A stretch of DNA of 64,000 nt from Anagrus nilaparvatae (GCA_022575985.1 JAKSXM010000231.1:28992501-29056500), one strand, 5' to 3'; counted from the stretch's first letter, positions 1 to 12,714 are shown. Program-made: numbers and translations. Notes: generated by a model not told the origin, from the letters alone.

Positions 1-128
1 ATATTTATTTTTATCATAACTCGAGGGAAGAATTAAATATAGGGCGTTTTTCAACTACTAGTTTATTTATCAAACAACTGACAATTAAAAATTTTCAAAT
101 AATAATAAATAATAAAAAATTAACTTAC

Positions 129-687
129 TGGCTAATTTCTTAGCTGTTTTAGCTGTCACTCTTTGTAAAAGCCATGATTGAAGCGCTAATCTATCCTTGT
201 ATCTTTTAACAACATCAGGTCTTACATTATGTCTCTGGAGAAATTCATCACATTTTCTAAAAGCAGCTAAAGCTTTGGCAACTTGAGCTTCGTTCATGTT
301 TATCTCTTCGCTATCAGATAAACTTTTCGAGCCACAAGACGAGCTCGATTCGTATTCATCCGCTTCATCCTCGTCTTCATCTTCATAATCTTCTTCGTCC
401 TCATAATCGTCAACGTCTTCTTCGATATCCTCAAAATTATTATGATTTTCTAGTATTTCAATTTTATTTAAATCTTCTTCATTTATATCATAAATATTAC
501 GTTTTTTATGATATTCTTTTATTATTTCTGGCTTATTATATGATTCTTCAAAATTTTTTTCCTTATTTTCTGAAAAACGATTATCGTATCTATTAATTAA
601 GGCAGGAATTGGTCCTGTACGACGTCCAATATACTGAGTTTTGGGATTAACTTGAAAACGTACAGCTATTTTATTATTGCGCTTCAT
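129..687 (-). CDS. Acidic uncharacterised protein, first coding exon (gene continues beyond left edge)
   Basis: I do not recognise this protein. The exon starts at the ATG at 687-685 and gives 186 codons plus one base before a consensus splice donor, GTAAGT, read on the minus strand at 128-123. Beyond the donor the frame runs into AT-rich sequence and a stop, so the exon very probably ends at 129 and the rest lies left of the window. The N-terminus is basic (MKRNNKIAVRF) with a Gly-Arg-Arg-Thr-Gly-Pro stretch near residue 21. The middle (about 85-130) is a low-complexity Asp/Glu run followed by a Ser-rich patch, and looks disordered. The end (about 133-186) is Ala/Lys/Arg/Leu-rich with none of the surrounding low complexity (AQVAKALAAFRKCDEF), as expected of a conserved helical segment. 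The mix of an acidic linker and a well-formed helical end, together with the exact donor, argues for a real gene. Confidence 0.6.
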
Positions 688-2220
688 AAAAGTGATATTA
701 AGGCAATTACAGCCTTAAATTTTACTTTTCCTTTTGTAAAACTTAAATTACAATTTCTGTTTGATTTATTTCTTGAAACCTAAAAATATTTAAAAAAAAT
801 TATTTTTAAAAAGTTATGGAAATTTTTATATTAGCATTATATATTTAAAAATTAAGAATTTATTTATTAAGGAAAAATAATAAATTAAAAACTTTGAAAA
901 ATCATTTAATTGAGCAAATGAAAGCGAAGCGATACTAGGTTACATTGTTTCTAACCGAATCTAGGCCTCACGCTCTTAAGATTTCGGCTTTAAACCCCAA
1001 TGCTAACGGTGGTTATTTCATATTTTTTATTCTGAAAAGATTAAATTTTTAAAAATTATTTTTATCATTGGTTTCAGGATTCGGATACCCGTAAAATGTT
1101 AAATTAATCCATTGGCACCTGAAATTGACTTTTGTCGCACAAAACTTCAACTTCTCATATCTCGGTAAATTTTTTTAAAAATTAAATAAAGGTGGTTATT
1201 ACTAACTAACCCGACTATTTTTGAGCATGCTTTTTCAGAATCTGATCCATGCCGTTATTTAATAAATAAATTTTTAGATTCTTTTTAGATTTAGATTATT
1301 TTTTTGAAACTAGATTTTTGACCTGAAAAATTTCTTGAGAAAATATGCGGAAACAGTACAATTTTTGATTCCAAAACTTCCGTGCGAATAAATTCATTAA
1401 AAAATGCACTCGTGTACCATCCCGAGCGAACAAGTCGGGCGGATTACCACCATAAGTCAGGCGGCCCGTCGGAGGCCCTCCTTAGGACCGTCTTACTTAT
1501 CTAACTTATGTTAATTGACGCATAAATTTTTAAAAAAATTATTTTTTATAAAAATATAAAAAAATTTTAATATGCGTAAAAACATAATTTAGCTTTAATT
1601 ATAAATCATTAATATTTATTTTTACATGAGTATAACATGCATGTAAATAATGTAATATTTTGATATCATTAGTCCATTTATACAAAGTTTTTTTTTTTAA
1701 ATTGAACAGTTATTCATAAAATATATAATATTGAACGCAAACGATATAAAATGAATTTTAAAAAAATCTAAAAAAAAATTGTATAAATATGATCAAAATA
1801 AAATCGCGACAGAATATCCGAATGAATATGACAGTATAATAATTATTACCAAACTGCAATATGATATTATATACATCCCTCTATACACTATAAAATTATA
1901 ACCGCTGCCACCGACGCGGTTTTTTTGGGCACCTTACATTTGGGCCGGAACCCCTTAATTGGGCACCTTATCTCTCTATATTATATGACGATTTGTTATC
2001 ACTATGCATTGCAATATCAGATATAAATAAATTTTCTAACCCATTCATTTTTATATCAGATAAATATTAAATATTCTCTGTAATAACACATAACTGAAAT
2101 TTTTAATTAATAAATTTTTATACTATGTATTAAAATTTAAAAAATTACATAAATAAAATATTTAAATAAATAATTTTTAATCAAAATATATTGAATTTTT
2201 AATTTGTTTTTTGATTATTT
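688..2220. other. AT-rich spacer with one GC-rich patch
   Basis: No gene is seen. Most of it is A/T homopolymer-rich. Around 1405-1500 the base composition changes abruptly to GC-rich (GAGCGAACAAGTCGGGCGG, then GGCCCGTCGGAGGCCC) without an open frame. This looks like a remnant of an inserted element. A second small GC-rich island at about 1905-1975 contains two copies of TTGGGCACCTTA. Confidence 0.4.
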
Positions 2221-2224
2221 AAAA

Positions 2225-2365
2225 ACAGCAGGCAAATAGCACCCCGGAGTCAAAAGAACCATATTGGCCCTGTGAGTCCTTTAACCCCAAAATGGCTTTT
2301 TTGGCACAGGATTCTTTTGACACGGAGGGCCTTTTTTGCCCAAAATGGCTCTTTTGGCCCAAAAA
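2225..2365. repeat. Short degenerate repeat with CAAAATGGCTYTTTTGG units
   Basis: Two copies of a CAAAATGGCT-TTTTGG motif lie about 57 bases apart within a patch rich in GGCC and TTTTGG, unlike the AT-rich surroundings. The patch can be translated on the minus strand as a Pro/Lys-rich peptide, but that follows from the repeat and is not treated as a gene. Confidence 0.4.
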
Positions 2366-2499
2366 AATTGTTTACAATTAATAAAATTATGTATCTTAAT
2401 CACATATAGATTATGCATTACAAAATATCTTGCAACAATATTAAATCCAAAACTATAAGTGAAGCCCGTAAACATTTACGGGGTTATGAAGTAAATCAT

Positions 2500-2580
2500 A
2501 AGTAACAACTTTGGATCACTTTTTCACTCTAAAGGGGTTGGCGCGCAAAATGCGCAGAGGGCTGAACCCCCTGCTATATA
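2500..2580 (-). repeat. Dispersed repeat, copy 1 (pairs with 44760-44840, opposite orientation)
   Basis: The stretch containing TTGGCGCGCAAAATGCGCAG followed by ACCCCCTGCTATATA matches, in inverted orientation, the stretch at 44763-44840 (CCCCCTGCGCGTTTCGTGCG, then CCAACCCACGTAGAGTGA). Similarity continues into the flank (ATCACTTTTTCACTCTA here). It is a short dispersed family of unknown type. Confidence 0.5.
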
Positions 2581-3027
2581 CATATATATATAAAGCATAT
2601 TGCACAGAATGTAAACGGTCGATTAATTTCATCTATGAATTTGTAAAAGGGTAAATTTAAAATTACAGTTTAAAATCTCTGTATTTATAACTCGATGAAC
2701 CAAAACAACAGATAAATTATTCATTTATTTATTTTTTTTTTAAATATACAAATATAAGCATAAAAATATGAATAAAATGTGTGAGTAATAATTTCGATTT
2801 TTGTACATATGCATATTTTTATTTGTATTGTGTATATGGTTGATTCTGGCAGAAATATGACACATAACGATGAATTTTTCAAGACAAAATTAATTCAGGT
2901 ATTCAAAGAAATAGATAAACTTATTTTTGAGGGGCCAACCAAAAACATTTGGGTCAAAATGTAATTTTAGTTTGTCAGGGTGGTTTTCAAACAGTAGTCT
3001 AAATCTAGAACAACGGTTTTAGATATA

Positions 3028-3098
3028 TATAAGTCTGACAGTTATTTTAAAAAATTGCCTGAAATTTCAATTACAGAGTGAAAAAAGTTGCCTATTAC
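3028..3098 (+). mobile_element. Terminal fragment of the TTATTTTAAAAAATTGCC MITE family
   Basis: This matches the left terminal inverted repeat of the complete element at 22144-22438 (GTTATTTTAAAAAATTGCCT, then ATTTCAATTACAG and GTGAAAAAAGTTGCC). The partner end is missing. The fragment is cut off by a poly-purine run followed by an ACATGT-family fragment. Confidence 0.55.
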
Positions 3099-3124
3099 AA
3101 AAAAAAAGTAAGAAAAAAGAAAAA

Positions 3125-3253
3125 GTAAGATAAGTCCCTAAATCGATATTATTCTAAGTCCCTAAATTGAAATTATTCTAAATCTCATTTGACCCCTCCC
3201 CCCCTTTATTTTCAAGTTTGAAGTACCCCCTCCCTATGAACATGTTCCATGTT
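3125..3253 (-). mobile_element. ACATGT-family fragment (reverse orientation)
   Basis: It contains two copies of the family's ~25-bp unit (AAGTCCCTAAAT...TATTCT), then the C-rich tract, GAAGTACCCCCTCCCTAT and the terminal palindrome AACATGTTCCATGTT. The order is that of the intact reverse copy at 30721-32006, but the CCGGTT end is missing. Confidence 0.6.
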
Positions 3254-3469
3254 AAAATACTTTACAATTCATTAATAAATTTAATTTTACAGTATAAAAA
3301 ATGAAATATAGCTTTACTATCCTAGGAATACACAGCAGAATTCTAGAGTTCTGCATAACTGTGTTTTCCATTTCACGTACAGAAACTAATATATAATATT
3401 AGTGTAGAAAACAACCCCAATTTCATAATCACTTTTTTTTTACTGTTTGGTCCATAAAATTTTCCAGTA

Positions 3470-3880
3470 AGTACTTATTTTTTTTGGGTCCCTGGGCACG
3501 AATATGATATCTGCAGTTTTTACCAAAAATTCTTTAATTGCTCATAAAATAAACCATCTACACCGAAAAAAGCAGGCTACCTAGCGGAATTTTTTTTCTC
3601 GTCAAACGATTGCAAATGACTTGAAACGTAAAGAAAATTAAAAAAAAAATTTTCCCGCTTACTTGGGATAAGCGCATATCGGTATGATGAGATTTGAGAA
3701 AATTTTGGAAAAAGAAAAGAAAAAATGTTTTTTTTAAATTTTCTTTACGTTTCAAGTCATTTGCAATTGTTTGCAAAGAAAAAAAAAATAACCTAAAGTT
3801 GTTTGTTAAACACAAATGAGTCGCTTTGGGTAAAATTAAATGCTATATTTGTATTCAGAGACCCAAAAAACATAAGTTAC
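3470..3880. repeat. Foldback with 34-bp arms and flanking TTTTTTGGGTC motifs
   Basis: The left arm at 3606-3640 (contains GCAAATGACTTGAAACGTAA) and the right arm at 3736-3770 (contains TTACGTTTCAAGTCATTTGC) are inverted copies around a loop of about 95 bases. Outside the arms, TTTTTTTTGGGTCCCTGGGC at about 3479 faces GACCCAAAAAACATAAG at about 3860, so the inverted symmetry continues outward. The TTTTTTGGGTC-type end recurs at 20.9 kb and 54.0 kb. The short minus-strand frame across it is an accident of the arms. Confidence 0.6.
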
Positions 3881-6235
3881 AAAAAAGAATAGTAAAAAAC
3901 CCACAAAAAATAACTTTAAAATTGTTATTATAGGCAACTAAGTCATTTTCGTTAAAAATGGATTTCATAATTTTTTCAAATGGTTTTCATAGTTGTCAGA
4001 GACCTAAAAAACTTAAATATTTATTGGAAAATTTTAAGGACCTACCAGCAAAATAGAATTACTACGGTATAGGGGGTTCAGTCCAACATTAATTTTAAAA
4101 AATTAATTACAGAAATTATTTAAAGAAATTACAACATAATTATGCAGTAGCTCCATTTCCGCATATTTATACGCACTCGCTTAAATGTATATTTAAAGGG
4201 TCGACGTATAAATTAACTTTTACTTTGACCCTTTATACTTTTATCCTTATATTTACTTCTTAGATAAATTTATAAGAAAATAGCAAAAGAAAAAATCAAA
4301 CATGTTTTATTAAATTACATGCATTGCTCGGACATCAACTTTATCGGATGCTGTATAAAATGTTTATACACATACATGGAAATTCTTTGCTTAGTCATTT
4401 TCAATGATTACTTCCTATTTAAATATTTAGTGTTTATCTTAATAAATATTTAAAATTGGTAGAATAAAAAATTTATTTTATTATTATAACGTCAAAATAA
4501 TTCATATATTAAAGTTATATCTATATATAATTTCTTATCTTATTTAGCTATCAAATATAATAATAATAATAATTTTGACAAATTAATGTAGATAATATTA
4601 TTATGAATTACAATTTATTAAGAATTCTCTACTTTACAAATTTATGTACTTGTTTGCTTGTCTTTATAATTTTGCATTTTCATTGTCTTCGTACATTTTC
4701 TACATATAAAATTTACATGTTCACCTAGTATTATAAATATATTATATGCATATGAGTTATTCTTCGTCAATTTTACCTTCATTATATTCATAAAATAGAT
4801 ATAATTTTATTAAATAAAATAAAATTATTAGAATTAGGATAAAATGTATTTCAGACTGAATTTGGTTCCAAACAATGTTGGGTTAATTTTTTTTTTGGCA
4901 TAGAGTAGTTGAGACATTGTCATAAATGGGAATATTTAAGCGCTTTAAATATCAAACAATTTAAAGTTTTTTTAAGATTTATTGTTTAAATTGAATAGAA
5001 TTTTGTAAATCAATAAAAATTACAAATAAGTTAATAAAATTAAACGACCAAAAATTATCAAGTCTCCTAGTACTCGATCTGAGTTAAGCCAATTCGAATT
5101 TCTAACGATCTTTTTGCCATCATTCAAGATGACTTTCAATCAATAATCTTTAAAAAATTAATAATCTGTAAGCCCGAAACCAACGTTTTCTCATTTTTTG
5201 GTGATATTCTCTCTTAAATTATTTGTGTTCAAGCTCATTTTGACAGCCAGAAGGGTTTAGCAAAATTATCGCAGAATTAATCATATATGTATTATTAGAT
5301 ATTTATATGTAATATGTAAACTTTGTTATATATGCAATAAAAATAAAACAAAAAGAGTAAAAATCCATTCGGCACGTACGAAAGCCTTTGATTACAAGGA
5401 ACTTTTAGCTTATAGGTATACACATGGTTCTTGTTTAAAACCGCCCACAACGCCAACGGGTTACTCTTAACTTTTCACAATGTAATTCTTATTATATGCA
5501 TATAAATATATTTATATATAATATATATAATTTTTTTTGTTGCTAAAAATTAAAAAAAAAAAATAATAAGGAAATATATACCCATCTAGACAAAAAGTTA
5601 AAAAATAAGAGTTTATATATTTTGTACAGTTAAAATATTGCATAATTATATAAAGGTTAATATTAGGGTCGGTAATTTTTTTTTGTATGCATAAAAATAT
5701 ATAAATAAAAAACAGCAAGAAAATATATACGAATAAGATGGTATGCGTGGGAACGTATTGATTCGTTCATCAGATTTATTCGCCTTTAGTTTTTTTGTTT
5801 TTTTCTTTTTTGGTGCATATATGTGCGTGTTAACTTAATTGTTTAAGTTATATGTTACAGTATTTTACAGCATGTATTATGCATGTATAAGTATGTTGTT
5901 TACCTATACGTAAATTCATAAATCTTATCATTTAAAACATAAATAAATTTTAGCTTATTATTGTTTCAAAATTCTATCACGCAAAAATCCCATGAAGTTT
6001 TGAATTTTTTTTTTATTTTACAGTTTTTTAGGCATATAATTGAAGGTCGGAGTCCAAAGGTCAAAACATGTATTAAAAAGTAATATGATGAAGGTAAAAT
6101 ATAATTTAAAAATATAATTTTGATACTTGGAGGATGTCAATATTCGTCGAAATCTGTTGAAATTTTTGGATATTGTAAATTTTGATTTTTTTTAATCAAA
6201 TAAAGTCAACCTTAATTCCGGTTTTAACATGGAAC
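3881..6235. other. AT-rich spacer, no gene seen
   Basis: This is long A/T-rich sequence with short (AAT)n near 4557-4573 and many homopolymer runs. A slightly GC-richer piece at about 5365-5470 has no open frame. I see no splice-flanked exon or RNA gene. Confidence 0.5.
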
Positions 6236-6415
6236 ATGTTTATAGGGAAGGGGTACATTAGAACTAAAGGGGGGATCAAATATATCCAGTTTAAGAGGGG
6301 GGGGGGGGTAAAATGAAACTTAGAATAATTTCAATTTAGGGACTTTGTAAAATCTGGGCTTAGGGACTTAGAATAACACAAGTTTATGGACTTAACCCAT
6401 TTAGGGCCAATCGTA
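6236..6415 (+). mobile_element. ACATGT-family element, 5' part
   Basis: It starts with AACATGGAACATGTTTATAG, followed by the GGGGTAC stretch, a G-tract of ten or more at about 6295-6307, and three copies of the ~25-bp GGACTT-AATAA unit. The far end with CCGGTT is not seen before 7 kb. A candidate far end lies at about 10480, after the 141-bp array, which would make one 4.2-kb element. That link is an inference. Confidence 0.55.
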
Positions 6416-7023
6416 CATAGCTGGACTTTTTATTACCAGACTGTTACAAAACCTTTTTTTTTTATTTTATCAAGTTTTCTAGGGATAAAAATGATTGCTT
6501 TTTCCAATTTTTACAACAGTTTTTACGTACAACCCTTCCAAAAGGGGTAAAAATAGGGGTAACCATGAATTTTCGGCACTTTAAATTTTTTTCTGGACTT
6601 TTAGCTATACTTTTAATATACAATTAGTGAATTAACTGTAATTTTATTTATTTACAATATAATATAAAATAATTTTATAAAATTTGCAATTTTTATTTTT
6701 TCCAATTCATATTAATTAATTGTTTTTTTTATTCCTATGTAAATTAAAAAATTTATTCAAATGCAAATATTTATTTAGATTTTTTGTCAAAAAACAAATA
6801 ATTTAAATTATAAGTTAAGCATATAAATTTTATTTAAAAATTTTATAAAATTTATTAAATTATATTTTAATGTAAAATAAATAAAATTACAGTTAATTGA
6901 CTAATTATATATTAAAAAATTTAATTGAATACAAAAATATGATAGCGGTAAAATAATAAATTTTTTTAAAGAAAGTTACTAGATGTTTGCTGGGTTTTTA
7001 CTATATTGTATTAAATTTTATAC
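6416..7023. other. AT-rich spacer
   Basis: Mostly A/T homopolymer-rich sequence. No gene, RNA or clear repeat is seen. Confidence 0.4.
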
Positions 7024-7200
7024 GAATCGGGCTTTATCCAGCTCGTTTTGATAAAGTTAGCTTTATCCAAGCGATCCCGGTTAATGTTGAACAAAAAAAT
7101 AAAAATTGTCGAGAATCGGACTTTATCCAACACGGCTTGGATAAAGCTAGCTTTAACCGGATAGTCTTAGCCTTATCCAGATATCGGACTCTAACCGTAA
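7024..7200. repeat. Two tandem ~89-bp units with GGATAAAG/CTTTATCC palindromes
   Basis: GAATCGGRCTTTATCCA begins at 7024 and again at 7113. Each unit holds an inverted pair (GGATAAAGCTAGCTTTAACC in the second). Overlapping short frames occur on both strands because the sequence is partly self-complementary, so I do not call a gene. Confidence 0.55.
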
Positions 7201-7861
7201 CATATACACTGTTAAAAGTTAATATTGTAAATCTACAAAGAAAATAATTCATTTACATAAAATTTAGTATGTTTTCAAAAATTATATATATAAGTATTTT
7301 AAAAAAATGTTTATTTTGCTAATTTTGTAGCCAGTTTACGAAAAATTTAAGAAATCTCAATTTATTTTGGTGAATTTTCGACAAAAATTGTGTATTTACA
7401 ATTATTATTCGAAAATTTAAAAAATAATTGCTCGTGAAATCACAAAAAACATTACGAAGTACCAACTTAAAATTAAGATTTTAATCGAATATTTTCGATT
7501 AGAGCACCCAGAATTACCGATTTCGATTAAATAATTCCGAATGGTTTAAAAAGTAAAGAAAATTTTGAAAAAATGATTTTGAATCATTTAAATGCAAGCA
7601 CCACAGCATGATAGTAATTAAAAATTTTTAATTTATGAATTTAAAAACATTATTTATTTAAAAATATATTTATTTTAAATTTTTTAAATTCTGGTTGCAG
7701 CAACGGGTAAAATCAAGCAGAGGAAACTTGATTTTTTTTTAGTGTAAGACTTATTTTTAACAGTGTATAACCATAAAAAAAAAATTTAATTAGTTATCAA
7801 TTTTACCAAGTTAATATTTCTTTATTTTGAGTTAGTGTTGAATTATTTTAAAAAATCAAGG
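7201..7861. other. AT-rich spacer
   Basis: No gene is seen. Around 7330-7500 there are TTTCGAAAATTT-type words like those in the CACTGTAAAAAGT elements, possibly a decayed relative without ends. Confidence 0.35.
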
Positions 7862-10400
7862 AATTAAAAACCATGGAGATATAGAATTCTTGGTTGAAAC
7901 ATTTTTTTATAAATATGGCTCAGAATGTTCAAAATTGTCTGAATTGTGAAAATAATAGCTAATGTATTTTCAAATTTTACCCATATATTTTGATGACCTA
8001 CAGCCAGGGCCCATGGAGATGGAGAAATTAATGGTACAAAAATTTTTTCAAAAGTATGGCTCAGATGGCTTAAAACTGTCTGAAATGTGAAAATAACAGC
8101 TAATGTATTTTCAAATTTTACCCATATATTTTGATGACCTACAGCCAGGGCCCATGGAGATGGAGAAATTAATGGTACAAAAATTTTTTCAAAAGTATGG
8201 CTCAGATGGCTTAAAACTGTCTGAAATGTGAAAATAACAGCTAATGTATTTTCAAATTTTACCCATATATTTTGATGACCTACAGCCAGGGCCCATGGAG
8301 ATGGAGAAATTAATGGTACAAAAATTTTTTCAAAAATATGGCTCAGATGGCTTAAAATTGTCTGAAATGTGAAAATAACAGCTAATGTATTTTCAAATTT
8401 TACCCATATTTTTTGATCAACTATAGCCAGGGTCCATGGAGATGGAGAAATTAATGGTACAAAATTTTTTTCAAAAGTATGGCTCAGATGGCTTAAAACT
8501 GTCTGAAATGTGAAAATAACAGCTAATGTATTTTCAAATTTTACCCATATATTTTGATGACCTACAGCCAGGGCCCATGTAGATGGAGAAATTAATGGTA
8601 CAAAAATTTTTTCAAAAGTATGGCTCAGATGGCTTAAAATTGTCTGAAATGTGAAAATAACAGCTAATGTATTTTCAAATTTTACCCATATATTTTGATG
8701 ACCTACAGCCAGGGCCCATGGAGATGGAGAAATTAATGGTACAAAAATTTTTTCAAAAGTATGGCTCAGATGGCTTAAAACTGTCTGAAATGTGAAAATA
8801 ACAGCTAATGTATTTTCAAATTTTACCCATATATTTTGATGACCTACAGCCAGGGCCCATGGAGATGGAGAAATTAATGGTACAAAAATTTTTTCAAAAA
8901 TATGGCTCAGATGGCTTAAAATTGTCTGAAATGTGAAAATAACAGCTAATGTATTTTCAAATTTTACCCATATTTTTTGATCAACTATAGCCAGGGTCCA
9001 TGGAGATGGAGAAATTAATGGTACAAAATTTTTTTCAAAAGTATGGCTCAGATGGCTTAAAACTGTCTGAAATGTGAAAATAACAGCTAATGTATTTTCA
9101 AATTTTACCCATATATTTTGATGACCTACAGCCAGGGCCCATGTAGATGGAGAAATTAATGGTACAAAAATTTTTTCAAAAGTATGGCTCAGATGGCTTA
9201 AAATTGTCTGAAATGTGAAAATAACAGCTAATGTATTTTCAAATTTTACCCATATATTTTGATGACCTACAGCCAGGGCCCATGGAGATGGAGAAATAAA
9301 TGGTACAAAATTTTTTTCAAAAGTATGGCTCAGATGGCTTAAAACTGTCTGAAATGTGAAAATAACAGCTAATGTATTTTCAAATTTTTCCCATATATTT
9401 TGATGACCTACAGCCAGAGCCCATTACATGGAGATGGAGCAATTAATGGTACAAAAATTTTTTCAAAAGTATGGCTCAGATGGCTTAAAATTGTCTGAAA
9501 TGTGAAAATAACAGCTAATGTATTTTCAAATTTTACCCATATATTTTGATGACCTACAGCCAGGGCCCATGGAGATAGAGAAATTAATGGTACGAAAATT
9601 TTTTCAAAAGTATGGCTCAGATGGCTTAAAACTGTCTGAAATGCGAAAATAACAGCTAATGTATTTTCAAATTTTACCCATATTTTTTGATCAACTATAG
9701 CCAGGGTCCATGGAGATGAAGAAATTAATGGTACAAAATTTTTTTCAAAAGTATGGCTCAGATGGCTTAAAATTGTCTGAAATGTGAAAATAACAGCTAA
9801 TGTATTTTCAAATTTTACCCATATATTTTGATGACCTACAGCCAGGGCCCATGGAGATGGAGAAATTAATGGTACAAAAATTTTTTCAATAGTGTGGCTC
9901 AGATGGCTTAAAATTGTCTGAAATGTGAAAATAACAGCTAATGTATTTTCAAATTTTACCCATATTTTTTGATCAACTATAGCCAGGGTCCATGGAGATG
10001 GAGAAATTAATGATACAAAAATTTTTTCAAAATATGGCTCAGATGGCTTAAAATTGTCTGAAATGTGAAAATAACAGCTAATGTATTTTCAAATTTTTCC
10101 CATATATTTTGATGACCTACAGCCAGGGCCCATGGAGATGGAGAAATTAATGGTACAAAAATTTTTTCAAAAGTATGGCTCAGATGGCTTAAAATTGTCT
10201 GAAATGTGAAAATAACAGCTAATGTATTTTCAAATTTTACCCATATATTTTGATGACAGCCAGGGCCCATGGAGATGGAGAAATTAATGGTACAAAAATT
10301 TTTTCAAAAATATGACTTAGAATGTTCAAAATGGTCTGAAACACGTGAAAATAACAGCTAATATATTTTTGGATTTTACTCCAATAATTTCAATTTTAGG
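7862..10400 (+). repeat. 18-copy tandem array of a 141-bp unit with four-unit higher-order structure
   Basis: Unit starts (CCATGGAGATGGAG or variant) fall at 7872, 8011, 8152, 8293, 8434, 8575, 8716, 8857, 8998, 9139, 9280, 9421, 9567, 9708, 9849, 9990, 10130 and 10267, so the period is 141 with a few small indels. Marker variants repeat at four units (564 bp): the GATCAACTATAGCCAGGGTC variant precedes 8434 and 8998, and the CCATGT variant begins 8575 and 9139. Inner units are nearly identical and the edge units are diverged, as expected of unequal exchange. Single diverged units of the same family occur at 12.7-13.3 kb and 57.9-58.2 kb. The minus-strand frame at 10.0-10.3 kb is a by-product of the repeat. 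Confidence 0.95.
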
Positions 10401-10510
10401 ATCTAGAATAATTCAGATTCAAGAACTTAGATCAATTTCGATTTGGCCACCCAGGTTATCACTTTTCTGTGAATAAACATGTTCCATGCATTTTGTATTT
10501 TGTATGCGTT
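10401..10510 (+). mobile_element. ACATGT-family 3' part
   Basis: Two decayed ~25-bp units (TAGAATAATTCAGATTCAAG and AACTTAGATCAATTTCG) are followed by AAACATGTTCCATGCATTT, as at the right end of the intact copies. The CCGGTTATAAG terminus is replaced by a short imperfect repeat of GTATGTTCCATGCGTTTTG. Confidence 0.5.
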
Positions 10511-12261
10511 TTGTATGTTCCATGCGTTTTGCAATAATGTACAATTCACTTTACCTTATTATTTTTACATGTAAATAACAGATGTAATTTGAAAATGAAA
10601 AACGAATTTAAGCAATAAAGTACTTCTCGTACCAAGAATCTTAAAAAAGGATGCGCAAACGGAATTTTTTTTTACACTGTAATAAATTTTATTGAAGTTA
10701 CTTTTTTAACTAGTAATGTAACGCAAACTGATACCTGTTTTGTGTAAACACTTTACTACAATTAAATCTAAGATTTTTGAGAATTTGCGAAATTTGAATA
10801 CAGCCAGTTTATAGAAACCCGTAAATTAAAATTATTTTAAGTATATTTTAAACCCATATAGAAGTAATAGATTTCATTATAGACTGGTACAAACAAGTCT
10901 TTATCTTAAAATGTTAGTTGTTTATTTTCTCTAAAATTTAACTAAATCAATTTTTGATTTTAGTAAATAATTTAGCATATAATTATAATACCAAGAATGC
11001 AAATTATATAAATGTAATTATGACTATAATCAAACTATCAAAGTACACATCTTCGCACAATAATGTATGTGATAAGGTACATTATTGTCTATATATAATA
11101 CGATGCAGAACATAAATGTATGCATACAAGAAATATATTATGCATACCTTAAGGATACAAATGATCCATAAAATACTGACTGCATAATATTTTAAGTATA
11201 TCAATTTTGTTTTTTTAACTATTATACTCTTGAGTTCGTTTGTATAAATAATAATAATAAAATTGATGTAATAAACCTTACAGTTGACTAAAGGCTTAAA
11301 GCTTAATAAGAAAAATGAAGTAATAAGAAAATATATGGTATGGTTTGAAAAATATTAGCAGATATATTTTGAAAAATATTAGCAAATACATACGTATTTC
11401 AATAAATATTCGAAAAAGCAATCTAAAAAATTAAGCTTGTTTAAATTTCAAAATTTGCAAGTTTTACTTTTTAAAAAAACCGCAAAATATTCACCTTAGA
11501 TGATAATAAATATTAAACTTGTGCAATACATAAAATTTATTTAAATTTATAATAAATAAATACTTTAACAAACATAAATATTTTTATACTTGTATTTTAA
11601 AAAATAACAAATTTTACGATAATTACAAGAGTATTAAATTTAATTTTTATTTTATATATGTTTTTATTAAATTTCAGTAAATTTAATATATAATTAAACA
11701 TTTTTATTACTTACAGTATTCATTGTAAAAATTATTAAAAAAATAAATATTAATTGGTTTGTAAAATTTTATTTTTAAATACAGACTACTTTATTTGGGA
11801 AACTGATTATACCACATTTTATAGTAAACAAGTTAATTTTATCAGTTAAATTTCACGCGAGAAAAGAGAGATGAGGTTTGCCCAGATCTCTTCTCGGTCT
11901 CAAAAAATCTCATTTTTTGAAAGTCTCGTCTAAAAAAATTTCAAATTTTTTTTTTATTATACTTGATAATAATGATCTATTTTTTAACTACTTCAGGCGA
12001 ATATTGTTTTTGCATCTAATGAAAAACCATGAGTTAATTATGGGAAAAAATATATAGGAATTTTACTGTCAATATAACTGCATTTGAAGTCAAAATAAGA
12101 TTTTATTTTTCATTTTTTTAATAGTGAGATATAAACGCATTATTGAACTATACTTAACTTATTTTTTCATCTTTTCATATAGTTTTCTCAATTTTAGACT
12201 TAATTCGAAAAACATAAGGCTAAAATTATTTTAATTTGAATTAGTTGAATTTAGTTGAATT
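10511..12261. other. AT-rich spacer
   Basis: No gene is seen. One perfect 10-bp hairpin with a 10-base loop lies at 11058-11087 (CAATAATGTA / TACATTATTG). Confidence 0.4.
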
Positions 12262-12560
12262 TCTGTTAGCAATATTTTTAAAAAATAGCTAAAAAATCAT
12301 TCCCAGAATAAAGAACAGTGCTTGAAAGTATATTTTTATACTTTTTTTTCAGTTTTCAAAACCGACGAAGCTCATAAATAAAATTTTTTAACCTTTGGAA
12401 ATTGAACCAGCAAAACACGTAATGAATTTCCAATATCAATATTTTTAAAAAATAGCTAAAAAATCATTCCCAGAATACCGAACAGTGTTCAAAAGTATAT
12501 TTTTAAACTTTTACTTCAATATTCAAAACCAACGAAGCTCATAAAAAAATATTTTTAGTG
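12262..12560 (+). repeat. Two-copy tandem duplication, ~167-bp period
   Basis: AATATTTTTAAAAAATAGCT starts at 12271 and again at 12438. Both are followed by AAAAAATCATTCCCAGAATA, AACAGTG, and later CGAAGCTCATAA. The copies differ at several positions, so the duplication is not recent. Confidence 0.75.
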
Positions 12561-12714
12561 TTCTGTTTATAGAAGACGAGGTAATTTCAATTATTTTTTT
12601 GCAATGATAGTTCATTCTGTAAAGACCAGAAATAGCTATTTATTAAACAAGGGATAAAATATTAGTTTCGGTTTTGCATGCAGTTGTATGCAAAACTATG
12701 TTTTTTTTAAATAT

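Noticed and set aside
1405..1500. Possible rRNA or tRNA fragment in the GC-rich patch
   Set aside because: No conserved rRNA block, cloverleaf or A/B box could be recognised.
7034..7252. Overlapping open frames on both strands at 7.0-7.25 kb
   Set aside because: They arise from the self-complementary GGATAAAG/CTTTATCC repeat; neither has a domain or splice context.
10007..10270. 87-codon minus-strand frame
   Set aside because: It lies entirely in two units of the 141-bp array, and the peptide itself repeats.
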